From: JANQHS01 sp965267505 | Lineage (GTDB): Bacteria > Bacteroidota > Bacteroidia > Cytophagales > CCMP332 | DNA: 64,000 nt | Direction: 5' to 3' | NCBI GenBank assembly: GCA_965267505.1 | Contig: OZ254081.1 | Span: 2,604,001-2,668,000 of the forward strand | In this document: one piece after another, positions 58,020-64,000 of the stretch | Layout: each line of letters opens with the position of its first letter | Numbering within the stretch: the first letter of the stretch is position 1 | The notes under the pieces: model-generated | The model's input: the letters and a program-made list of their open reading frames with translations, nothing else | Databases searched by the model: none | What the model was told of the DNA's origin: nothing | Position numbers and translations under genes: made by a program

Positions 58020-59069
58020 ATGAAATTATTTAAACTCTTTTTGACCTTCATTTTTATTTCCTCCCTCCACATGGTTTCGGCTCAGAACATCCAGGCTCCA
58101 CGAGCGAGTCAAGCTGGACAAAGTTCGCAAAAGATCGGTTTGGCGCAGATTGATATTAATTATTCGAGACCAGGTGTTAAGGGAAGAGAAATTTTTGGAA
58201 ACATTGTCCCATTTGACCAGGTTTGGCGAGCAGGGGCAAATGAAAATACGACCATAACATTTTCAAAACCTGTAATGATTTCAGGGAAAGAAGTTCCGGC
58301 TGGAACCTATGGACTTCATATCATCCCTACTGATGGGGACGATTGGACCTTCATTCTGAATAAGCAATCAAACTCTTGGGGAAGCTATTTCTACGATGAA
58401 GCACAGGATATGGTAAGAGTAACGGGAAAGTCCAAAAAGATCTCTGATAATCAGGAATGGTTGGACTATGATTTTGACAACCTGAGTGATCGTTCATGTG
58501 ACGTGGTTATGAGTTGGTCTGACCGTCAGGCTTCATTTCCTATTACAGTGGATACCGAAGGGCAGATGCTTAGCTACATAACGAATGAATACCTTACGGG
58601 ACTTTCTGGCTTTGGCTGGAATGGTTACAATAATGCGGCTTCCTATTGTGCTCAGAATGATGTTGCCCTTGAAAAGGCAAACGAGTGGGTTGATATCTCA
58701 ATTAAGAGAAATAAGAATTTCTCCAATCTCAGCACCAAATACCTTTTGCTCAAGAAAAGCCAAAAAGATGCGGAAGCGAAAAAGCTACTTGCTGAAGCTC
58801 TTCCAATGGGTGGAGAAAATGAGATCAATACTTTTGGCTATGTAATGTTAGGACAAAAAGATGTGGATGTTGCAATCCAGGTATTCAAGCATAATGTAAA
58901 GGAAAATCCTAAGTCCTGGAATGTTTGGGATAGCCTGGCTGAGGCTTATGCAATTAAAGGCGAAAAGGACAGTGCAATTAAGAATTATAAAAAAGCACTG
59001 AGCCTCACCACCGATGAAAATCAGAAAAAGCGTATTGAAAAGACCCTCGCGGATCTATCCGCAGCATAA
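58020..59069 (+). CDS. DUF2911 domain protein with C-terminal TPR, secreted
   Basis: 349 aa from the ATG at 58020, which gives a signal peptide (MKLFKLFLTFIFISSLHMVSAQ). An ATG at 57990 would add ten residues, including acidic ones, ahead of it and lies at the likely transcription start. DUF2911 core: about 20-180 with IDINYSRPGVKGREIFG, FDQVWRAGANENTTITFSKP and PAGTYGLHIIPTDGDDW. The C-terminal about 100 residues hold TPR-like helices (VDVAIQVFKHNVKENPKSWNVWDSLAEAY). Biochemical role unknown; the family is common in Bacteroidota and is expected in the periplasm. Confidence 0.86.
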   Translation: MKLFKLFLTFIFISSLHMVSAQNIQAPRASQAGQSSQKIGLAQIDINYSRPGVKGREIFGNIVPFDQVWRAGANENTTITFSKPVMISGKEVPAGTYGLHIIPTDGDDWTFILNKQSNSWGSYFYDEAQDMVRVTGKSKKISDNQEWLDYDFDNLSDRSCDVVMSWSDRQASFPITVDTEGQMLSYITNEYLTGLSGFGWNGYNNAASYCAQNDVALEKANEWVDISIKRNKNFSNLSTKYLLLKKSQKDAEAKKLLAEALPMGGENEINTFGYVMLGQKDVDVAIQVFKHNVKENPKSWNVWDSLAEAYAIKGEKDSAIKNYKKALSLTTDENQKKRIEKTLADLSAA

Positions 59070-59081
59070 AAATTTGATGGC

Positions 59082-59118
59082 CCCAGGGCTAAAAAAGGCC
59101 CTGGGTCATTATTTTTAA
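59082..59118. terminator. bidirectional intrinsic terminator
   Basis: CCCAGGGC(T)-loop of A-GGCCCTGGG forms an 8-9-bp stem (59082-59105), with ATTATTTTTAATTT after it. On the other strand a T-run follows a few bases past the stem. It lies 13 bases after the DUF2911 stop and runs into the 3' end of the leftward YfiR gene. Confidence 0.75.
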
Positions 59119-59630
59119 TTTGCTACTGTGCTTCCTTCCAGGATCTGATATGAGAATTTTACCCCCGAACTCTCAAGGTCATCTTCATTTACCTGGTATC
59201 CAATATTTCCTTTATGGTTCTCAACGAAATTAATAGTGGCACCATGATCCAGGCCAACAGGATGTTCAGATATAATTACAACCGGAAAACCATCCATTTT
59301 TTGCTTGATCTTAGGTATCTCATGACTATTGTCTTCAGGGACATAGATGATATTGCATGCTATCAATTCATCATGCGAACGTAGATAGTAATAAGAAACT
59401 GTTTCCGTTCCTGCGTGTCTCGGCCTGATATCCATTTGTGATACTTGTCTGTAGACGTCCAGGCTGGAATAAACACCGATCTTAAACTCCTTAGGATTGA
59501 AATCCTCAGGCCATTCGATGTGGCTAACAAAATTCTTCAACAGCAAAAATTTAACGTCTTGCTCTTCCCATTGGGCATTGGAGGGTGCTGTAATAAATGC
59601 GAGCAGGACTAAAGTGACTAGCTTTTTCAT
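59115..59630 (-). CDS. YfiR family (DUF4154) periplasmic protein
   Basis: 171 aa, signal peptide MKKLVTLVLLAFITAPSNAQ. The family core: FLLLKNFVSHIEWPEDF near the N-terminus (residues about 28-44), KIGVYSSLDVYRQVSQM, then ATINFVENHKGNIGYQVNEDDLESSGVKFSYQIL near the C-terminus (motif about 130-163). In Pseudomonas, YfiR represses the diguanylate cyclase YfiN and is itself controlled by the OmpA-type lipoprotein YfiB. Here a propeller/OmpA-domain gene lies immediately upstream on the same strand, but no YfiN is seen. It has its own TAAATTTG box. Confidence 0.82.
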   Translation of the reverse strand: MKKLVTLVLLAFITAPSNAQWEEQDVKFLLLKNFVSHIEWPEDFNPKEFKIGVYSSLDVYRQVSQMDIRPRHAGTETVSYYYLRSHDELIACNIIYVPEDNSHEIPKIKQKMDGFPVVIISEHPVGLDHGATINFVENHKGNIGYQVNEDDLESSGVKFSYQILEGSTVAN

Positions 59631-59665
59631 CCTTATGTACTTCTTGGTTATTAGTGATTACGAAA

Positions 59666-59673
59666 CAAATTTA
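59666..59673 (-). promoter_or_regulatory. candidate -7 box for the YfiR-family gene
   Basis: Minus strand TAAATTTG, an exact match to TAnnTTTG, 36 bases before the ATG at 59630. It overlaps one arm of the inverted repeat at 59670-59688. Confidence 0.45.
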
Positions 59674-59688
59674 CTCTCAGGGAGTAAA
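59670..59688. repeat. inverted repeat TTTACTC-N5-GAGTAAA
   Basis: Perfect 7-bp arms at 59670-59676 and 59682-59688 around a 5-base spacer. It overlaps the likely -7 box of the YfiR gene, as expected of a repressor operator; alternatively it forms a weak hairpin. Confidence 0.5.
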
Positions 59689-59728
59689 TTCTAGGATTAA
59701 TGTAATGAATTTGTAATAATTTCCAAAT

Positions 59729-61339
59729 TTATAGCACCAAAAATTCAACCCTACGGTTCTTTAACTTTGATATTTCATCCCTTTTATCAGACAGTGGCTT
59801 GGATCCACCAAACCCTCTTGTATTTATTCTGGAAGCCTTTATTCCCTTTTTTACCAGGTAAGATTTTACTGCTTTTGCCCGGTCTTCCGATAATTTCTGG
59901 TTGAGGCCCTTGTCTCCGGCCGTATCTGTATGCCCCATAAGGAGTATCCTTCTTTCTGGATTTTTTGCCAGGAATTCAAAAACTCTGTCTAGTTGTAGAT
60001 AAGATGAAGGAATCAGTCTGGGCGTACCCTTAACAAAAAGGACATCTTCCATTTGAATGGTCTTTCCTATTTCTATGCTGTCCAATTCCATTTTAACCAA
60101 AAGACTTAGCCCGATACTGGTATTTTGAAAGATCACCCTTTTCTCCTTCCCCAAATGCCCTGGTGCATTCACCTTAAGATAAACCGTATCCCAATCGATT
60201 TGAAAAAGCAGGGTGTCATTTGGTTTCCCGAATAAAGAGTCGATGAGGTTTTCTCTTGGGTCCATTAAGAAAGCCGTGTAGGATAGAGGTCTTCCGGTTT
60301 TCTTATTCAATCCGAGAACTCTCAGTGAGTTATCATGGAGAACTTTTTTTGGCAACTTCATTTGCTCAACCTCGCGTTCACCTAGGGTATCCAAACCGAA
60401 GATCTTAACTGGGTTTGGTAGAATTGAATCGGGCACCAGATATTGATATAGATCTGAATGACCTTCGGAAGTAGTGGCAGAAACCATAATGAATTGATCC
60501 TCATGAATAGGGGAGCGGCGGAATGAAAGATCCATTCCCTCGGTGTTGAATTTTTTGCCAAGATTAATTGGCGGGGTCCAATTTTTCCATGTGTCATCTA
60601 ATCGGTAGGTAAAGAAAATATCCTTTGAACCTTGGCCCGGGAATCCATTGCTTGAGAAGTATAGGCTTCTTCCATCTTTATCCAACCAGGGATAGAAATC
60701 CTCAAAAGGGGTGTTTACTTTATCGCCAAGAGAACTCATTTCAGTCCAGGTCCCATCTTCTTTTAACTTTGAGAAGTAAAGATCTTCTACGCCTTTGCTA
60801 GGATATCCTTCCATTGATACGATCATGACTCGTTCATCAGGACTCAAGCAAAAAGACTGGTCCTTTGACTTGTTTTTGAAATAGGGGATCTTCAATCTTT
60901 CTTTTAGTTTCCAGGATTTTCCCTGCTTTACAAAAAGAAATATTCCCCTTAATTCCTTTTGCGAGTCAGGGTCTTGGAAAACACCTTGAACATAGTGGCG
61001 TTTTCCATCCTTCGAAACGAAACCCACCATATTCTCATGGCCATTACTGAGTTCATTGACTCTCCTGGGAGAAGACCATTTTCCTTTTTGAATGGAATAC
61101 GAAAAAAGAACTTCGTGATTAGCTTTATTCTGATCCTTAGTCTTACGAGAAAAATAAAGTCCATTTCCGTCGGGTGTAAAGCATGGAGAATGGTCATCAC
61201 TGGGTGTATTAGCAACCTCAAGAAGACGAAGAGCTCCATTTTCGGCAATGGTTGCCTGTCCGAAAGACAGAGAGCTAAATCCAAGAAGAAGGATTAAAAC
61301 TCTGAATATGTTTCTCTTATTAATACGATCAAAAATCAT
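59729..61339 (-). CDS. PD40 propeller / OmpA C-terminal domain protein
   Basis: 536 aa. Signal peptide (about 8-28, FRVLILLLGFSSLSFG). PD40 propeller about 40-270 (PCFTPDGNGLYFSRK, YPWLDKDGRSLYFSSNGFPGQGSKDIFFTY). A beta-sandwich like a carboxypeptidase-regulatory domain lies about 335-420 (LGLNKKTGRPLSYTAFLMD). The OmpA C-terminal domain covers about 430-536 (EDVLFVKGTPRLI, MGHTDTAGDKGLN, NRRVEFLVL). It is the PorE-like order without TPR repeats. It should sit in the periplasm, bound to peptidoglycan. The YfiR-family gene lies 98 bases downstream. Confidence 0.82.
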   Translation of the reverse strand: MIFDRINKRNIFRVLILLLGFSSLSFGQATIAENGALRLLEVANTPSDDHSPCFTPDGNGLYFSRKTKDQNKANHEVLFSYSIQKGKWSSPRRVNELSNGHENMVGFVSKDGKRHYVQGVFQDPDSQKELRGIFLFVKQGKSWKLKERLKIPYFKNKSKDQSFCLSPDERVMIVSMEGYPSKGVEDLYFSKLKEDGTWTEMSSLGDKVNTPFEDFYPWLDKDGRSLYFSSNGFPGQGSKDIFFTYRLDDTWKNWTPPINLGKKFNTEGMDLSFRRSPIHEDQFIMVSATTSEGHSDLYQYLVPDSILPNPVKIFGLDTLGEREVEQMKLPKKVLHDNSLRVLGLNKKTGRPLSYTAFLMDPRENLIDSLFGKPNDTLLFQIDWDTVYLKVNAPGHLGKEKRVIFQNTSIGLSLLVKMELDSIEIGKTIQMEDVLFVKGTPRLIPSSYLQLDRVFEFLAKNPERRILLMGHTDTAGDKGLNQKLSEDRAKAVKSYLVKKGIKASRINTRGFGGSKPLSDKRDEISKLKNRRVEFLVL

Positions 61340-61487
61340 TATTAAACAAAAATTGCGTTCGTATGTGTTTATAAACGGACAGTTTTAAACATTCTTGTAT
61401 TGCTATTTTAATCATAAAACATTGAAAAGCAGTTGTTTATGCCAATTGGTATAAAAATTGGAATTCAGGGGTGAGGTCAAATAAACT

Positions 61488-61781
61488 ATGAATAAATCGA
61501 CATCCTTAATTTTTGCCTTCATTTTTTTCTTGGTCACCTTATCTATCAGTTCCGGAAAAGGGGGAGATTTTGGATTCCAGGTATTTCCCGGGGTTCAAAA
61601 GATAGATAATGAGGCTGAAGCAAAGAAAGGAAGTTTGCAAAAAGCTGGGGATAAACCTGATAATCCTGGGAAGCTGTCGTTAAAAAAACAAAGTGAGGAA
61701 GAGGTAGAATCCAAGACTATCAACGTTGGGATGGAATTAACTAAAGCTTTGTTCGGAAAATACCTGAAAAAGGAAGAATAG
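61488..61781 (+). CDS. small secreted protein of unknown function
   Basis: 97 aa with a hydrophobic signal segment (about 5-22) ending near ISSGKGG. The mature part is about 70 aa, lysine/glutamate-rich, with FQVFPGVQKIDNEAEAKKGS, and ends LTKALFGKYLKKEE. No cysteine, no known domain. It stands alone: the divergent gene begins 148 bases away and its stop is 3 bases before the GSCFA gene's stop. Short basic/acidic secreted proteins like this are often missed by gene finders. Confidence 0.6.
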   Translation: MNKSTSLIFAFIFFLVTLSISSGKGGDFGFQVFPGVQKIDNEAEAKKGSLQKAGDKPDNPGKLSLKKQSEEEVESKTINVGMELTKALFGKYLKKEE

Positions 61782-61784
61782 GGT

Positions 61785-62768
61785 TTAGCCTAGTCTGTTT
61801 TTTATTTCCTTAATGTCTTCTGATAGGAGGTCAGAATGATTGAGTTGTTCAGCTTTGTTCAGTAAAGCTGTCAGGAATGACCTGTGCTCTTTTGAGTCCG
61901 GATCAAAAGGTCTATGTTGAAGACCCTGGATGATCTGTCTGATCTTTTCATTCAAGATGATATCCACATCCTCCAGGTGACTTGTTTTAAACTTTTCCCA
62001 GATATAATCGACCGCTTCTTCGCTTGGGTGGATCAGGTCCTTACCATAGAATCTATAATCTCTAAGATCATCCATCAGAATCTCATAAGAAGGGAAATAG
62101 GAGGCATTCTTAATCTTTTTATTTACTTCCTCACAAGCCAGAATCAACCTAGCCTTGGATCTTTGATTTTCGATCATTCCCATTCGCATATGTCTTATGG
62201 GGCTGACCGTTAAGATGAAATTCAGGCCATGTTGAATGGATCTGAAATTGGAAATAGTATTCTCAAGGGAGTCTACTAATTCTTTTGTAGAGAGAAAGGA
62301 TTCTGAGAAATCCTTTGATGGCTTTTTATGGCAGTTTCCAACCCATTTTTCCCTTTCTTTTCTCCAAAAGATCTTTGAGGTGCCCAGGGTCAGAATGATG
62401 ACCGAGCCTGCTTCTAATTCATGCCTGGTTGTTTCCAGCTTTTCAGAAATTTTTTTTTGAAGCTCTTCCTTTGAATTACCGTTAACCGAGCTGTGGAAGT
62501 AATAATTAAACCACTTTCCCCCATTCTGGAGGTTTGCTTCCTCAAGTTTATCAAGCTTTTTACTAGCTACAACTTCCGAAATCAATTCGATCACCAGGGG
62601 GTTATAGATGGTTCCAAATGGGTTCTTAACAACCCTAAATCGTTCCCTATGCATTCGGCTGCCTATCTCATCCGAAAAGCAGGAACCCAGTGTTAAGATC
62701 CTTTCTTCATATCCGAAGCGAATATCAGATTTGGGGTGTTCTAATTCTGTACGAAACTTCATAGGCAT
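61785..62768 (-). CDS. GSCFA domain-containing protein
   Basis: 327 aa. The name-giving motif appears as ILTLGSCFSDEIG (residues about 24-36), followed by NPFGTIYNPLVIE. Downstream are VIILTLGTSKIFW and TVSPIRHMRMG (a His region), with LIHPSEEAVDYIWEKF near 240-255, resembling an SGNH-like esterase fold. The family is abundant in Bacteroidota with unknown substrates. Either ATG at 62768 or 62762 is possible. The terminator of rplI abuts the start codon. Its promoter is not apparent, so readthrough is possible. Confidence 0.87.
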   Translation of the reverse strand: MPMKFRTELEHPKSDIRFGYEERILTLGSCFSDEIGSRMHRERFRVVKNPFGTIYNPLVIELISEVVASKKLDKLEEANLQNGGKWFNYYFHSSVNGNSKEELQKKISEKLETTRHELEAGSVIILTLGTSKIFWRKEREKWVGNCHKKPSKDFSESFLSTKELVDSLENTISNFRSIQHGLNFILTVSPIRHMRMGMIENQRSKARLILACEEVNKKIKNASYFPSYEILMDDLRDYRFYGKDLIHPSEEAVDYIWEKFKTSHLEDVDIILNEKIRQIIQGLQHRPFDPDSKEHRSFLTALLNKAEQLNHSDLLSEDIKEIKNRLG

Positions 62769-62802
62769 AAAAAAACCCGCTCAAAACTATTAAGCGGGTT
62801 TG
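62769..62802 (-). terminator. intrinsic terminator after the rpsF-rpsR-rplI operon
   Basis: Minus strand AAACCCGCT-loop-AGCGGGTTT (62773-62801) followed by T residues to 62769. A 9-bp stem with a loop of about 11 bases, 20 bases past the rplI stop and directly before the GSCFA gene's start codon. Confidence 0.85.
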
Positions 62803-62820
62803 TAATAGGATACTTAGATC

Positions 62821-63273
62821 CTATTTTTCTTCCTCAGGTACAATCTGAAGTTTGATCTTTTGTTTCACTTCTTTGTGAAGATCAAGTTCAGCATAGTATT
62901 CTCCGATCACTTTGATGTCCTGGTCGAAGGAGATCTTCTTACGATCAATATCGAATCCTTTTTCTTTTAGAGCATCGGAAACCTGAAGGGTAGTGATAGC
63001 ACCAAAGATCTTTCCTTTCTCTCCAACCTTTGCCTTCATTTCAAGACTTAATTCACCAATCTTCTCGGCTAGTGAAGCCGCGCTGTTCTTTTCCTCTTCA
63101 AGTTTTTTGGCTTTTTGCCTTAGGTTTTCTTCATGAACCTTCTTGTTTCCATCATTTGCCAAAAGAGCTATACCTTTCGGAATGAGGAAATTCCTTCCGT
63201 AACCGTCCTTCACGCTTACGATGTCGTTCTTGTAACCTAGCCCTTGAACGTCTTCTTTAAGAATAACTTCCAT
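62821..63273 (-). CDS. rplI: 50S ribosomal protein bL9
   Basis: 150 aa. The N-terminal domain is canonical: MEVILKEDVQGLGYKNDIVSVKDGYGRNFLIPKGIA. A long connecting helix (about 40-75) leads to the C-terminal rRNA-binding domain, with KIFGAITTLQVSDAL and GEYYAELDLHKEVK. Third gene of the leftward rpsF-rpsR-rplI operon, 5 bases after rpsR. Confidence 0.97.
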   Translation of the reverse strand: MEVILKEDVQGLGYKNDIVSVKDGYGRNFLIPKGIALLANDGNKKVHEENLRQKAKKLEEEKNSAASLAEKIGELSLEMKAKVGEKGKIFGAITTLQVSDALKEKGFDIDRKKISFDQDIKVIGEYYAELDLHKEVKQKIKLQIVPEEEK

Positions 63274-63278
63274 TTCGC

Positions 63279-63530
63279 CTAGTTTAATTGATCGCCGTCA
63301 TAAGGCATCAAAGCCAGTTGCCTTGATCTTTTGATAGCGGTGGCTAATTTTCTCTGATACTTAAGACTGGTTCCGGTGATCCTTCTTGGCAGAACTTTAC
63401 CATTCTCGTTCACAAACTTCAATAAGAAGTTAGGATCCTTGTAGTCTATGTACTTGATGTTGTTCTTCTTGAACCAGCAGAATTTTTTTCTCCGCCTTTC
63501 CTGATTGATGGGTTCGTTAACTAATGTCAT
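63279..63530 (-). CDS. rpsR: 30S ribosomal protein bS18
   Basis: 83 aa. Recognised by IKYIDYKDPNFLLKFVNENGKVLPRRITGTSLKYQRKLA around residues 25-63 and the C-terminal AIKRSRQLALMPY. It partners bS6 in the 30S platform. It overlaps rpsF by 4 bases. No ssb gene stands between rpsF and rpsR here. Confidence 0.97.
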   Translation of the reverse strand: MTLVNEPINQERRRKKFCWFKKNNIKYIDYKDPNFLLKFVNENGKVLPRRITGTSLKYQRKLATAIKRSRQLALMPYDGDQLN

Positions 63531-63892
63531 ACGGCCTCTTCTGTTTTTGCCTCTCCCTTACCTAATTTCTTCCTCCTGCGCTCATTGTATTCAATTCCGT
63601 GCTTATCAAGCTTAACGGTCAAGAACCTTAAAATAGCCTCATCCCTGTTGTATTCTGTTTCAAGTTTTTCAATAAAGTCTCCTTCTGTTTCAAATTGAAA
63701 CAACTGGTAAAACCCTGTTGATTTTTTTTGAATTGGGAATGCAAGCTTCCTTAGTCCCCAGTTTTCCTCATGGATTATTTTTGCTTTGTTGTTTTTCAAA
63801 AAGCTTCTGTACTTGTCAACAGATTCCTTCATCTGCTGATCAGACAGTACTGGAGTTAAAATGAATATTGTTTCGAACTGATTAACGGCCAT
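63527..63892 (-). CDS. rpsF: 30S ribosomal protein bS6
   Basis: 121 aa. Typical parts: QFETIFILTPVLSDQQMKESV, ENWGLRKLAFPIQKKSTGFYQLFQFE and RDEAILRFLTVKLDKHG. The C-terminal charged tail (RRRKKLGKGEAKTEEAV) is a usual extension. First gene of the operon with bS18 and bL9; a strong promoter match lies 28 bases upstream. Confidence 0.97.
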   Translation of the reverse strand: MAVNQFETIFILTPVLSDQQMKESVDKYRSFLKNNKAKIIHEENWGLRKLAFPIQKKSTGFYQLFQFETEGDFIEKLETEYNRDEAILRFLTVKLDKHGIEYNERRRKKLGKGEAKTEEAV

Positions 63893-63919
63893 TTAGCGCT
63901 CTCAATTTTTTTGGAGGCG

Positions 63920-63951
63920 CAAAGGTAAAAAATAACTATACATAAACCAAA
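63920..63951 (-). promoter_or_regulatory. promoter of the rpsF-rpsR-rplI operon
   Basis: Minus strand: TTTG (63948-63951), 20 bases, TACCTTTG (63920-63927). Both boxes match the Bacteroidota consensus, and the distance is ideal. The likely transcript start near 63914 gives a leader of about 22 bases. Confidence 0.7.
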
Positions 63952-63988
63952 GGAATTACTAAGCTAAAATCTTTGTATTCAAGCATAT

Positions 63989-64000
63989 TGAGAGCTCTCA
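63989..64000. repeat. 12-bp palindrome TGAGAGCTCTCA at the window edge
   Basis: A perfect palindrome that ends at the last base of the window, so what follows is unknown. Its ATTGAGAGC half recurs inverted as GCTCTCAAT at 63898-63906, about 80 bases away and flanking the rpsF promoter. It could be an operator pair or chance. Confidence 0.35.

Noticed and set aside
57990..58020. Start of the DUF2911 protein at 57990
   Set aside because: It would place acidic residues before the signal peptide and sits at the probable transcription start; 58020 is preferred, although a leaderless start remains possible.

Overview
The window looks like chromosome of a gliding-type Bacteroidota, probably Flavobacteriia-like. 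The support is: two secreted proteins with type IX secretion (T9SS) C-terminal sorting domains, GldA/GldF/GldG homologues, a PorE-like TPR/beta-propeller/OmpA protein, a carboxypeptidase-regulatory/TonB-dependent receptor, a fasciclin lipoprotein with a CSDDDDD surface-export-like start, GSCFA and DUF2911 proteins, and Bacteroidota promoter boxes (TTTG / TAnnTTTG). No rRNA, tRNA, CRISPR, insertion sequence, prophage or integrase was seen. Genes are packed tightly, the longest gap is about 206 bases (25141-25346), and no stretch over 300 bases lacks a gene. Most of the window is housekeeping; novelty is local (gene fusions, unusual operon partners, small unknown secreted proteins, promoter architecture).

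Layout. 1-3322: tail of a VOC protein, a MycE-like methyltransferase, YceI, heme A synthase CtaA and a small cytochrome c lipoprotein. 3397-12860: valS-nnrDE, convergent with a leftward group of oligopeptidase B, cardiolipin synthase and a T9SS-exported M28 peptidase. 13023-17151: gldA-gldF-gldG plus a DUF4340 gene. 17209-25140 (leftward): MuiA-like DUF4139 protein, LOG-family protein, S9 peptidase, folE, a PTPS-type pterin synthase and a T9SS cargo. 25347-29474: fasciclin lipoprotein and a TonB-dependent receptor, convergent on a shared terminator. 29573-35455 (leftward): sufB-C-D-S-E-T ending in a bacilliredoxin gene. 35577-37895: acyl-CoA synthetase and a flavin-binding protein. 37881-40399 (leftward): LiaF-like membrane protein, LytS-type kinase and LytTR regulator.

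40518-46308: two small unknown secreted proteins, an FAD/Fe-S dehydrogenase, an LpxH-like phosphoesterase and an AT-rich orphan lipoprotein. 46305-50455 (leftward): queA, a serB-serA fusion and serC, which together carry the whole serine pathway. 50527-53395: a membrane coiled-coil protein, an M48 protease and an AT-hook/winged-helix-like basic protein. 53487-57912: folD, queE, a PorE-like gene and a YheT-type hydrolase. 58020-61781: DUF2911 protein, YfiR-family protein, a second propeller/OmpA protein and a small secreted peptide. 61785-63892 (leftward): GSCFA protein, then rplI, rpsR and rpsF with a good promoter.

How the genes fit together. The suf operon builds Fe-S clusters, needed here by QueE and the FAD/Fe-S dehydrogenase. 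QueA and QueE serve queuosine, while FolE plus the mammalian-type PTPS suggest a separate tetrahydropterin branch. The T9SS cargo, PorE-like proteins, TonB receptor and surface lipoprotein outline a Bacteroidota cell envelope. I found no clear wholly new system. The best leads are the serBA fusion, the FolE/PTPS pair, the suf-bacilliredoxin operon, the PorE-like pair with its YfiR neighbour, the DUF4340-containing gld operon, the AT-hook protein, and TAnnTTTG boxes lying exactly 5 bases before start codons.
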